Shown here in pieces: positions 1 through 9,208 of a DNA stretch of 19,347 nucleotides. Both the position numbers and the translations under genes were made by a program. The DNA is from JBGPOS01 sp041488155 (lineage in GTDB: Bacteria; Chloroflexota; Dehalococcoidia; Tepidiformales; Tepidiformaceae), in NCBI GenBank assembly GCA_041488155.1, contig JBGPOS010000069.1, positions 1 to 19,347 on the forward strand, in the 5' to 3' direction. Below the pieces are notes generated by a model. It did not search any database, was not told where the DNA came from, and saw only the letters and a program-made list of their open reading frames with translations. Position 1 is the first letter of the stretch, and every line of letters starts with the position of its first letter.

Positions 1-317
<317 letters not shown>

Positions 318-347
318 CGTCCTGTCCCTTCCTGGAAACTTCCTGGG

Positions 348-2429
<2,082 letters not shown>

Positions 2430-2465
2430 GACTCTCCAATGCCTCTGTCTGGTACGCCTTCCGGC

Positions 2466-2936
2466 CTACCAGCGGTAATGGACGAAGGCTCTGTTTGCCT
2501 CCGCCATTCGGTGCGTGTCGTCGCGGCGTTTGATCGCCGCGCCCGTGTTGTTCGCCGCGTCCAGCAGCTCGCTCGCCAGCCGCTCTGCCATCGACCGTCC
2601 GCCCCGCGTCCGGGAGGAGGTAAGCAGCCAGCGCATCGATAGGGCTATCCGCCGGTCCGGCCGGATCTCCACCGGCACCTGGTACGTCGCGCCGCCCACC
2701 CGTCGAGGCTTCACTTCCAGCACCGGCGTGGTGTTCCGCACCGCTTGCTGGAAGACGTCAAGCGGGTCCCGCCCGGTCTGCCCCTGGATCCGGTCGAACG
2801 CCCCGTAGACCACCCGCTCCGATGTGCTCTTCTTTCCGCGCGTCATCAACTTGTTAATCAGGATCTGGACCTGCACGTTGTTGTACCGCGAATCAGGCGG
2901 CGTTGGGCGCCGTTCCGGCCGGTTGCGTCGTGCCAT
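2466..2936 (-). CDS. rpsG: 30S ribosomal protein S7
   Basis: S7 is a primary 16S rRNA-binding protein that nucleates assembly of the 30S head, and in other bacteria it can repress its own operon. The 156-residue length is exactly typical. It starts MARRNRPERRP and contains the conserved stretches INKLMTRGKKS, RVGGATYQVPVEI and the C-terminal THRMAEANRAFVHYRW. It lies 41 bp after rpsL and 36 bp before fusA on the same strand. No truncation or unusual residue was noticed. Confidence 0.98.
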   Translation of the reverse strand: MARRNRPERRPTPPDSRYNNVQVQILINKLMTRGKKSTSERVVYGAFDRIQGQTGRDPLDVFQQAVRNTTPVLEVKPRRVGGATYQVPVEIRPDRRIALSMRWLLTSSRTRGGRSMAERLASELLDAANNTGAAIKRRDDTHRMAEANRAFVHYRW

Positions 2937-2977
2937 GGCTCAGTTCTCCGAATTCGTCTTTCGCCAAGAGGCCGGCG

Positions 2978-3418
2978 CTAGGGGCGCCGGCCGGCAGGCT
3001 GGGCAGTCTTTCGAGTGCCGTACTTGCTGCGCCCTTGCTTGCGGTTGTTCACACCGGTCGCATCCAGCGCACCCCGAACGATGTGGTAGCGCACCCCGGG
3101 GAGGTCCTTGACACGCCCCCCGCGAACAAGCACCACCGAATGCTCCTGCAGGCTGTGTCCTTCTCCTGGGATGTACGCCGTCACTTCGATCCCGTTGGTC
3201 AACCGCACGCGCGCTACCTTTCGGAGCGCCGAGTTCGGCTTCTTCGGCGTCTGCGTGCGAACCTGCGTGCACACCCCGCGCTTCTGGGGCGAACCTTTGC
3301 CTTTGACTTTTCGCAGCCGCCCGGTGTGCGAATTGAAGCTGAAAAGGAGCGCCGGCGCGCCCGACTTCTTCGCCTTGGGCGTGCGGCCCTTGCGTACCAG
3401 CTGGTTGATGGTCGGCAT
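2978..3418 (-). CDS. rpsL: 30S ribosomal protein S12
   Basis: S12 is a decoding-centre protein and the site of classic streptomycin-resistance mutations. The open frame extends upstream to 3550, but the real start is the ATG at 3418 (MPTINQLVRKGRTPKAKK), with an AGGAG ribosome binding site a few bases before it. The protein is 146 residues. It has the longer N-terminal loop between GAPAL and SPQKRGVCT that Firmicutes-type S12 proteins also carry, and a short C-terminal tail after RSKYGTRKTA. The drug-sensitive signatures TPKKPNSALRK and GGRVKDLPGVRY are intact, so no resistance substitution is visible. It is the first gene of the str operon here. Confidence 0.97.
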   Translation of the reverse strand: MPTINQLVRKGRTPKAKKSGAPALLFSFNSHTGRLRKVKGKGSPQKRGVCTQVRTQTPKKPNSALRKVARVRLTNGIEVTAYIPGEGHSLQEHSVVLVRGGRVKDLPGVRYHIVRGALDATGVNNRKQGRSKYGTRKTAQPAGRRP

Positions 3419-3500
3419 TCCGACTCTCCTGCGTTTCCGGCGGCGAGGGCGTACAGCCCCCGCACTTCTGAAGGACGAGCCTTCGATTCTGAATTCTGGG

Positions 3501-3530
3501 CACGAAAACAGGCCGAAAAGCCTGTTCGTG
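3501..3530 (-). other. Hairpin in the rpsL leader
   Basis: Within the long leader of the str operon the arms AACAGGC and GCCTGTT pair around a CGAAAA loop (plus-strand reading). The stem extends by CACG/CGTG after a two-base bulge. A second small stem, GAAGG/CCTTC, lies at 3470-3484, nearer the rpsL start. Neither is followed by a T-run, so these are not simple terminators. They could be an autoregulatory target for S7 or S12, but this is inference. Confidence 0.35.
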
Positions 3531-3637
3531 AACAGCGCCTCGGGCCACATTGCGGGCCGAAGCCGTCTTCAAGCACTCAGCTTCGCGACCTGCCGCGCTC
3601 TCTCAAAGCTGGCGAGTCTATTAAGCGCCGAAAGGAA

Positions 3638-3665
3638 AGAGTAGCACAGCCCCCTTCTCTGTCAA
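3638..3665 (-). promoter_or_regulatory. Candidate sigma-A-type promoter of the str operon
   Basis: Read on the minus strand there is a perfect -35 hexamer TTGACA (3660-3665), a 16-base spacer and the -10 element TACTCT (3638-3643). The -10 is preceded by TGC, making an extended -10 (TGCTACTCT). Transcription would start near 3631 and give a leader of about 210 nt before rpsL. This is the best promoter match in the window and it faces the ribosomal protein genes. Assignment is from motif match only. Confidence 0.7.
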
Positions 3666-3769
3666 CTCGTTGGCCTGCTCCATACCCCCGCCACCAATCG
3701 CCCCTCAAATGCCACTGAACCGTCGCACCTCGAACCCTCGCCTACCAGCCCGGCTAACCGTTATTTGAA

Positions 3770-3800
3770 CCGGGCAGCCCCCCAACCAGGGGCCACCCGG
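3770..3800. other. Intergenic hairpin 1 in the rpsL/LysM divergent region
   Basis: The arms CCGGG-CA-GCCCC and GGGGC-CA-CCCGG pair around a seven-base CCAACCA loop, giving two 5-bp helices separated by a symmetric CA/CA internal loop. The hairpin lies between the minus-strand str promoter and the plus-strand LysM gene, where no convincing coding sequence was found. It is not followed by a T-run on either strand. Confidence 0.4.
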
Positions 3801-3824
3801 CGACATTGTCCTCCCCCGTCGCGC

Positions 3825-3858
3825 GGGATGCGGCCGGCGTTCCCACCGGCCGCATCCC
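3825..3858. other. Intergenic hairpin 2: perfect 13-bp inverted repeat
   Basis: GGGATGCGGCCGG and its exact reverse complement CCGGCCGCATCCC flank an eight-base loop (CGTTCCCA). It lies 24 bp after hairpin 1 and about 155 bp before the LysM start codon. No T-run follows on either strand. Possible roles are an mRNA leader structure for the LysM gene, a Rho-type or bidirectional transcription barrier, or a dispersed palindromic repeat. The sequence alone does not decide between them. Confidence 0.5.
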
Positions 3859-4012
3859 AACCACCCCACCGTCTGCTCATCGCACTGTGCGACCCCGCCT
3901 CTTCCGCCAGCTCCCCAGAACCCTCTTTACCGCCGTGCTACCATTGCCCGCCGCGGATACCCGTGCCAACATTACCGGCGGTGGCAGACCGTCTTCGCGG
4001 ATTGGAGAGCCT

Positions 4013-4867
4013 GTGACTTTCCCGGCCGGCCAGGAAGAGTTCCCGGCAATCTGCCCCTATCTCGGGCTGGCAGACGACGCCGATTCCCACGCCACCTACC
4101 CCACCGAAGCTCATCGCTGCTACCGGCTCCCCAACCCCACCCGCATCGCGACAGGTCACCAGGAGACCTACTGCCTCGGCGCCAATCATGTCACTTGTCC
4201 GGTCTACCTCGGCGAAGGCGCGCGGGGCGCGGCCGCCCCGGCCGCCGCCTCCGGGGCCACGACCCCCCCGGCCCAGGCTGCCCGCAGCCAACCTCCTCGC
4301 TCGCAGCAGCCCTTCGGCGGGAGCCCCAGGCCTCGCCCTCCCGCCGGTCGCGAGCCGGCCGCTCCACGGCCTGGACGCCAGCGTCCCCAGGGCCCCGTCG
4401 GCCCTCGCCCACGTACCGGCGGCATTTCCATGCCCATCCTCACCATCGGACTCTTCGCCCTCGCCGCCGTCGTCATTGTGGTCGCCATCTTCATCCAGCA
4501 AGCCGTCAGCGACGATGGCGGCAACGGCTCGCAACTCTCCCAGGCCGACGTCGTCGGCACCAACACCGCCAGGACCCAGACCGCACGCGCCAGCGGCGTC
4601 CAGCCGACTCAACAGCCCGGCCAGACCCTCACGCCCGGCGCCAACCAGACCCCCGGCACCGGCACCCCCCAGGCTACCCGCACGGGTACCCCCGGCACCG
4701 GCACCCCGGGGACCGGAGCCAAGACCTATACCGTCAAAGCGGGCGACTTCTGCGGCACAATTGCCACCGCCAACAACATCACCGTCGAACAGCTCCTCGC
4801 CGCGAACCCCGACATCAATAAGGACTGCACAAACCTCGCTGTCGGTCAGATCCTCAAGCTCCCGTAG
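4013..4867 (+). CDS. Single-pass membrane protein with N-terminal Cys cluster and C-terminal LysM domain
   Basis: The C-terminus (about residues 237-284) is a LysM domain, KTYTVKAGDFCGTIA..ITVEQLLAANP..NLAVGQILKLP, which binds N-acetylglucosamine polymers such as peptidoglycan. A hydrophobic segment at about 142-164 is followed by a Ser/Thr/Gly/Pro/Gln-rich linker, so LysM should lie outside the membrane and the N-terminus inside. The N-terminal 67 residues carry four cysteines (14, 36, 54, 62) in the contexts ICPYLGL, HRCYRL, TYCLG and TCPVYLG, possibly a metal site. I recall this head from Chloroflexota LysM proteins. Residues 68-137 are a low-complexity Pro/Arg/Gly segment. I chose the GTG at 4013 because GGAGAG precedes it and homology begins there. 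An ATG at 3806 in frame would include the intergenic hairpin and Pro-rich nonsense. The exact role is unknown. Confidence 0.8.
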   Translation: MTFPAGQEEFPAICPYLGLADDADSHATYPTEAHRCYRLPNPTRIATGHQETYCLGANHVTCPVYLGEGARGAAAPAAASGATTPPAQAARSQPPRSQQPFGGSPRPRPPAGREPAAPRPGRQRPQGPVGPRPRTGGISMPILTIGLFALAAVVIVVAIFIQQAVSDDGGNGSQLSQADVVGTNTARTQTARASGVQPTQQPGQTLTPGANQTPGTGTPQATRTGTPGTGTPGTGAKTYTVKAGDFCGTIATANNITVEQLLAANPDINKDCTNLAVGQILKLP

Positions 4868-4888
4868 CTCACCCGCATGCGCCCCGTT

Positions 4889-4903
4889 TCGGCGTCGCGC
4901 CGA
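4889..4903. terminator. Small hairpin between convergent genes
   Basis: TCGGCG and CGCCGA pair around a TCG loop in the 48-bp gap between the stops of the plus-strand LysM gene and the minus-strand yqeK. It could act as a weak bidirectional terminator. There is no T-run, so support is positional only. Confidence 0.25.
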
Positions 4904-4915
4904 GGGCTCGACACG

Positions 4916-5557
4916 CTACCCCAGTTCGAACTCCAGCTCCCCGACGCGCCCCACCACTCCTAGCTCAGCGTGGTGGTCCCGCACCCACGCCACCCGCGCC
5001 TCCCAGTGGACCGGATGGCTCGCCCATCGCTTTGTTCGTTCGTCCACCCACTTCCAGTCCGCCCAGCAAAGCAGCGCCAGGTCCAGGTCTCGCCGCGCCA
5101 GCCGGCGTATCTCCCCCAGCGTGTGCCTTCCCCTTCGCTTGGCCCGCTCCACCTTGTCTGCCAGCAGGATCACCTTCGCCAGCAGCGGCATGTCGGCCCG
5201 ACCCAGCGTGTGGTCGCGTACCGCCGCCCCAACCTCGTCATCCCTGAGCCCGAACCGATCCCGCAGCACCACAGCTGCCAGCGGCCCATGCAGCAACATC
5301 GGGCTCGCCTCGTCGCTCACCCCGATCGCCAGCCCGCACTCTCGCGCCAGCCGCAGCTGTTCCTTGGGGCTGTGCGCCCGGAACAGGTCGTGCCCCCAGA
5401 CCGCCAGCTCCGTCCTCTCCGGGTCCACGTCCCAGCACTCCGCCAGGGCGATCGCCTCTTCGAGTACGCGCCTCACGTGCCGGACGAGTCCCTCCGGCCG
5501 CGTCTCGAGCTCTGCCCGCACCGACTCTATTTGTGCTCGGATGCCGCCCTCGTTCAT
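4916..5557 (-). CDS. yqeK: HD-domain phosphohydrolase, YqeK-like
   Basis: YqeK proteins are HD-domain enzymes; characterised members split diadenosine tetraphosphate symmetrically to two ADP. The metal-binding positions are visible: H27 (LVRHVRRV), H56-D57 (WGHDLFR), H90 (LLHGPLAA), H116 (RDHTLGR) and D134 (LLADKVE). The HGPLAA..DDEV..AVRDHTLGR..MPLLAKVILLADKVE block is the YqeK signature as I know it. The 213 residues are slightly longer than the usual 190 or so, with an extra C-terminal segment rich in Trp, Arg and His. Its ATG overlaps the HIT stop by four bases (ATGA), so the two are translationally coupled. The usual neighbour nadD is absent here. Function as an Ap4A hydrolase is inferred from family. 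Confidence 0.85.
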   Translation of the reverse strand: MNEGGIRAQIESVRAELETRPEGLVRHVRRVLEEAIALAECWDVDPERTELAVWGHDLFRAHSPKEQLRLARECGLAIGVSDEASPMLLHGPLAAVVLRDRFGLRDDEVGAAVRDHTLGRADMPLLAKVILLADKVERAKRRGRHTLGEIRRLARRDLDLALLCWADWKWVDERTKRWASHPVHWEARVAWVRDHHAELGVVGRVGELEFELG

Positions 5558-5895
5558 CCCTCCGGCCCCAACCGCCGCCCCCCAAGGACGTGCAGGTGCA
5601 GGTGCCAGATCGTCATACCCGCCGCATCACCCACGTTGAACGCCAGCCGGTAGCCGGCCTCGAAGACACCTTCGACCTTCGCCACCTCGGTCGCCAGTGC
5701 GAACATCCCGGTCAGCATCTCCCCGTGCTCCGCCCCGATCTCGACGGCCGTCGGCACATGCACCTTCGGGATCACGAGGCAGTGGACCGGCGCCCGCGGG
5801 TTGATGTCCCTGATCGCGAAGGCCTGCTCGTTCTCCGCCACTCGCACGACCGGGATCTCGCCGTCGCGCATTTTGCAAAAGAGACAGTCGGCCAC
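5554..5895 (-). CDS. HIT-family nucleotide-binding hydrolase
   Basis: HIT (histidine triad) proteins hydrolyse nucleoside phosphoramidates or, in some branches, dinucleoside polyphosphates. The triad is clear at residues 98-102 (WHLHLHVLGGR), and the N-terminal MADCLFCKMRDGEIP has the CxxC pair of the Hint/HinT type. At 113 residues it is the usual HinT length. The start is GTG at 5895. GGAG sits immediately against it, too close to work well, and TAGAAT lies six bases upstream, so translation may be leaderless. The stop overlaps the yqeK start. Sharing a unit with an Ap4A hydrolase suggests turnover of adenylylated or dinucleotide metabolites, which is inference. Confidence 0.92.
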   Translation of the reverse strand: MADCLFCKMRDGEIPVVRVAENEQAFAIRDINPRAPVHCLVIPKVHVPTAVEIGAEHGEMLTGMFALATEVAKVEGVFEAGYRLAFNVGDAAGMTIWHLHLHVLGGRRLGPEG

Positions 5896-5901
5896 CTCCG
5901 G

Positions 5902-5907
5902 ATTCTA
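5902..5907 (-). promoter_or_regulatory. Candidate -10 element of the HIT-yqeK unit (leaderless spacing)
   Basis: The minus strand reads TAGAAT, then six bases, then the GTG start of the HIT gene. A -10 box normally places the transcript start six to seven bases downstream, which here is the start codon itself. No good -35 is seen. Confidence 0.4.
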
Positions 5908-5991
5908 CGGTGCCCCCACGTGACAGGCGCCACCTTCGGGGCATTAATCGCCCTCCGAGCCGCGACTGACAAGAAGCCGACCCCCGTCCCC

Positions 5992-6019
5992 TCATCGCTC
6001 ATTGCTCATCGCTCGTTGC
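5992..6019 (+). repeat. Four tandem 7-bp units (TCATCGC-like)
   Basis: Four adjacent heptamers, TCATCGC, TCATTGC, TCATCGC and TCGTTGC, stand in the 180-bp divergent gap between the HIT gene and the flavin-reductase-like gene. They are just upstream of the putative promoter of the latter. They could be simple slippage repeats or binding sites. No palindromic structure was seen. Confidence 0.55.
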
Positions 6020-6038
6020 TTCGTTCACTCCCACCCTC

Positions 6039-6069
6039 CTGACATCGCACCTCCGCCCTGCGCTACCCT
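6039..6069 (+). promoter_or_regulatory. Candidate promoter of the flavin-reductase-like gene
   Basis: CTGACA (6039-6044, one mismatch to TTGACA) is followed by a 19-base spacer and TACCCT (6064-6069). Six bases later comes the GTG start at 6076. The spacer is long, but the short distance from -10 to start codon implies a leaderless transcript, and there is no ribosome binding site before the GTG. Confidence 0.35.
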
Positions 6070-6075
6070 GCTCCC

Positions 6076-6633
6076 GTGCCCACTCAGCGCCCCGCTCCCG
6101 ACCTCCTCTCCCACTTCTGGGCCCCCCTTTGCGCGGTTGGCAGCCACGGCCCCTCAGGCCCGAACGCCCAGGTCTGCGTTTCCATCTTCGGCGCCTCGAT
6201 CGTGCCCGAACGGCCGCGGCTCCTCGTAAACCTGTCGCGCACCAACTACACCACCGGGCTCGTCACCGCCACCGGCTCCCTCGTCATCACCCTTCTCTCC
6301 GATCGCCAGGTCGACCTCCTCGATCCGCTCGGCCTCCACAGCGGCCGCGACCGCGACAAGCTCACAACCATCCCCTTCGCACTCACCCCCGCCGGCGACC
6401 CGTACTTCCCTGGCGGCGTCGGTGCCGTCGACTGCGCCGTCATCGAATCGTTCGACCTTGGCGATTCCGTCGCCTTCCTCTGCGCCGTCCGCGACCGCTA
6501 CACCCTCGAGGCGGGCAACCCGCTCCCCTGGGCAAAGGCCCGCGAAGTCGTAGGCGACGATTTCCTCCGCCGCTGGGCCGAAAAGAGCCAGCGCGAGCAG
6601 GCCGCCGCCTTCCAGGCCATGCGCTGGCTCTAG
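6076..6633 (+). CDS. Flavin-reductase-like FMN-binding split-barrel protein
   Basis: The 185-residue product resembles flavin-reductase-like proteins. It has a small beta-rich body with LVNLSRTNYTTGLVTATG, then SLVITLLSDRQVDLLDPLGLHSGRDRDKL and GAVDCAVIESFDLGDSVAFLCAV. In that family the split barrel binds FMN and either reduces it with NAD(P)H or serves as an FMN-dependent oxidoreductase with an unidentified substrate. No catalytic motif fixes the reaction. The start is a GTG (VPTQRPAPDLLSHFW). Strong use of C-ending codons agrees with neighbours such as the peroxiredoxin. It is convergent with the S9 peptidase gene, with only seven bases between the stops. The fold assignment is moderately sure and the substrate is unknown. 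Confidence 0.7.
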   Translation: MPTQRPAPDLLSHFWAPLCAVGSHGPSGPNAQVCVSIFGASIVPERPRLLVNLSRTNYTTGLVTATGSLVITLLSDRQVDLLDPLGLHSGRDRDKLTTIPFALTPAGDPYFPGGVGAVDCAVIESFDLGDSVAFLCAVRDRYTLEAGNPLPWAKAREVVGDDFLRRWAEKSQREQAAAFQAMRWL

Positions 6634-6640
6634 CGCCCGG

Positions 6641-8535
6641 TCAGCCGAACAGCACGTATTGCTTCAGGAACCGCTCAACCGAACCGTGGAACTGCTCGAT
6701 TGTCTCGCTCTTGCGCCAGCCGTGCCCCTCGCCCGCATACACGTGGTATTCGTGCGGTATACCTCGCGCCTTCAACGACGCCACGATGCTATCGCTCTGT
6801 TCGCGCGGCACCACCCGATCGATCTCCCCCTGGAACACGGCGATCGGGTCCACGATCTTCTCTGCATGGAAGATCGGAGACCGTTCGCGGTACAGCGCCG
6901 AAGCCTCCGGCAGTGGACCGATGATCGAATCCAGATAGCGCGTCTCGAACTTGTGCGTGTCGCTCGCCAGCGTGAACTGGTTCGCCACCCCGAACATGCA
7001 CACTCCGGCCTTGTAGAACCCGCCCAGCTCGACGAGCGACTGCAGGACCGTGAACCCGCCGGCGCTCCCACCCATGATCACCAGCCGGCTCCCATCCGCC
7101 ATTCCTCGTTCAGCCAGCGATTGCGCTCCCCACTTCGAATCCCGGACTGATAGATGCCCCAGCTCTTCCGCAGCTTCAGCATGTACTCGCGACCATAGCC
7201 GGTGCTCCCGCGGTAGTTCGGCTGCAGCACGGCGTACCCGCGCGTCGCGAAGTACTGCGTCGTGGCTGCCCACCCGGCCTGCACCTGGCCAGTCGGACCC
7301 CCGTGCACAATCACGATCAACGGCGGCGCCCCGGTGCCCTCGAACTGCGTGCTCGCCGGCGGATAGAAGATCCCGTGCGCCTCTTCGCCATCGAACGACT
7401 TCCACGAGACCGCCTGTGGCGAAGACAAATCCGCCACCGGCACGCTCTCTCCGTCGCTGCGCCGCCGCACCGACATCCGCGGCGACCCCTCCGCCGGGTC
7501 GACCACTACCACCCGCGGAGGCTGCGTCCCCCCCGACGCCACCACCGCCACTCGTTCGCCCACTGGCGCCGCCGCCGGATGCGCAAGCACCCCGTACTCG
7601 GGATGCGTCTCCCCAAGATCCCACACCACCCCCGCCGGGTTGACCACCGTCAGCCGTTCGAAGCCGCCATGGTTCCGAACCGTCACCACAGCCCCCGAAG
7701 GAGTCACCGTGTAGTTCCGCTGACCCTGGTTCCAGGCCGGCTCCCCGAATTCTCCCTCCCCATCCGTGAGTCGCTTCACGGCCCCCGTGTCCAACTCCCG
7801 CCGGTACACGTGCCCCCACCCACTCTCATCCGAGATGAAGAGCAGTCCCAGCCCGTCCCGCGTGAACCCCGGCTGAAAGATGGCGACCTCTTTCCCCCCG
7901 GCCAGCACCGAAGCGCTGGCCGCCACCGGCAACCCTGCCTCGGGAAACGCCAGGTTCGCCAGCTTTAGCTCAGTCCCGTCCCATGGCATGTTCGGATGGT
8001 CCCACTCGACCCACGCCAGCCGGTCGCCCCCGGGATGCCAGGCTGGCTGCATGTAGAAGTCCCGCCCCTCCGCCAGCCGCGCCGGCCAATGCTTTCCCTC
8101 GCTGTCGACCACGGCGATGCAATCGACGTCCTCGTAGGTGTGCACGTAGGCCACCCATCGCCCATCGGGCGACACCACCGGAGTCGAAGCAGCGCCGAAC
8201 GCTGGCGTGATCGGCCTGGCACTCCCGCCCCCGAGTGCCTGCCGGTATATCCGTTGATCCGCCTGCGCCACGAAGTAAGCCACCCCATGCGACAGCGTGA
8301 AGTCGCCACCGCCATACCCGACGAATGCCCGTACCGAGAGGTCCGCCGTCAGGTCCCGCGTTGGACCGCCGTCGGCGTCCTGCACCACGAGCACTCCCCG
8401 GTCCGACCGCCCCTCGATCCACCCCAGCGTCCGCCCGTCAGTGTCCCAGCACGGCTCGCTCAAGCGCAGGCTCACGGCAAGACTCTTCGCCGTCACTGGG
8501 CTCGACCACAGCCCGTACATCCGTTGCTCACGCAT
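6641..8535 (-). pseudogene. S9-family prolyl oligopeptidase-like serine peptidase, broken by a -1 frameshift
   Basis: Two overlapping frames make one protein. The first (from the ATG at 8535, preceded by GAGGTGG) gives the N-terminal beta-propeller, then the hydrolase start PLIVIVHGGPTGQVQAGWAA and NYRGSTGYGREYMLKLRKSWGI. The second frame continues as SVRDSKWGAQSLAERG and MGGSAGGFTVLQSLVE (nucleophile Ser in GGSAGG, codon near 7064), QGEIDRVVP (Asp) and EGHGWRKSE (His), ending at 6641. The switch must occur around 7145-7156. Restoring one base gives 632 codons, a normal family length, and all three catalytic residues lie after the break. As written, the ribosome stops after the N-terminal 485 residues, without the triad. 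Either a real null allele or a one-base assembly error is possible. Confidence 0.85.
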
Positions 8536-8666
8536 CGATCCACCTCACTCAACCTGGTTTCGGGAAAGGAACGGTTCATTCTGCCAGAAGCCGGCGTGCT
8601 CGCGCCCACACCACCAGTCGACCGTGGTTAGAATCTCGTCAGTCCGCCGCCTCAACGGCCTACCAC

Positions 8667-8672
8667 GGGAGG
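8667..8672 (+). promoter_or_regulatory. Ribosome binding site supporting a CTG start
   Basis: GGGAGG lies six bases before CTG at 8679. Between a likely -10 box TAGAAT (8629-8634) and the start of peroxiredoxin homology there is no in-frame ATG, GTG or TTG. This site therefore fixes the start at the CTG. Confidence 0.6.
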
Positions 8673-8678
8673 CTTCCT

Positions 8679-9158
8679 CTGCTCGCTACCGGCTCCGTCG
8701 CCCCGAACTTCACCGCCACCCTCGACGACGGCTCGACTTTCGACCTCGCCGCCTATCGCGGCCAGAAGCACGTCGTCCTCTACTTCTACCCAAAGGACTT
8801 CACCGCCGGCTGCACCCGCGAAGCCTGCGCCTTTCGCGACAACTACGCCGAGATCGAAAAGCACGACGCCCTCATCATCGGCGTCAGCGGGGACACCGCC
8901 GAATCGCACCTCTCCTTCCGCGACCACCACACCCTCCCCTTCCCCCTCATCGCGGACCCCGAGAAGAAGCTCATCCGGCTCTACGAAGCCCGCGGCCTCT
9001 TCGGCCTCCTCACTGCCCGCATCACCTACGTCATCGACAAGCAGGGGGTGATCCGCGCCGCCTTCCGCCACGACCTCGCCGTCGCCCGCCATGTCCCCGA
9101 GGTCATCGAGGCTCTCAGGAAAATCACGGGAGCATCGGCACAGCCGGGCAAAGCCTAA
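8679..9158 (+). CDS. Peroxiredoxin, Bcp/PrxQ type, apparent CTG start
   Basis: This thiol peroxidase reduces hydrogen peroxide and organic hydroperoxides using thioredoxin or a similar donor. After the start the sequence runs LATGSVAPNFTATLDDGS, then VVLYFYPKDFTAGCTREACAF. The peroxidatic Cys is in TAGCT, and a second Cys five residues later is the resolving position of Bcp proteins. ISGDT-like GVSGDTAESH, TLPFPLIADPEKKL and ITYVIDKQGVIR are typical. The length is 159 residues, normal for Bcp. The CTG is chosen because it has GGGAGG at the right distance, because the family start is M-L-x-x-G-x-x-A-P, and because no standard start codon is available. Upstream the frame is open but reads as low-complexity shadow of the S9 gene. 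Function is sure; the start is likely. Confidence 0.9.
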   Translation: MLATGSVAPNFTATLDDGSTFDLAAYRGQKHVVLYFYPKDFTAGCTREACAFRDNYAEIEKHDALIIGVSGDTAESHLSFRDHHTLPFPLIADPEKKLIRLYEARGLFGLLTARITYVIDKQGVIRAAFRHDLAVARHVPEVIEALRKITGASAQPGKA

Positions 9159-9208
9159 CGAGCCTCCGCCGGCGCATCCGGCTTGCCTTCACGTAAGATT
9201 CGAGCTCG

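Noticed and set aside
2978..3550. Longer S12 starting at 3550
   Set aside because: The extra 44 residues have no S12 homology, and the ATG at 3418 has an AGGAG site and the family N-terminus.
3806..4012. N-terminal extension of the LysM protein from ATG 3806
   Set aside because: It has no ribosome binding site, encodes Pro/Arg-rich sequence and would put the 13-bp hairpin inside the gene, while GGAGAG precedes the GTG at 4013 where homology begins.
7140..7160. Programmed -1 ribosomal frameshift in the S9 gene
   Set aside because: No X-XXY-YYZ slippery heptamer and no obvious downstream pseudoknot is seen, and this family is not known to use frameshifting.
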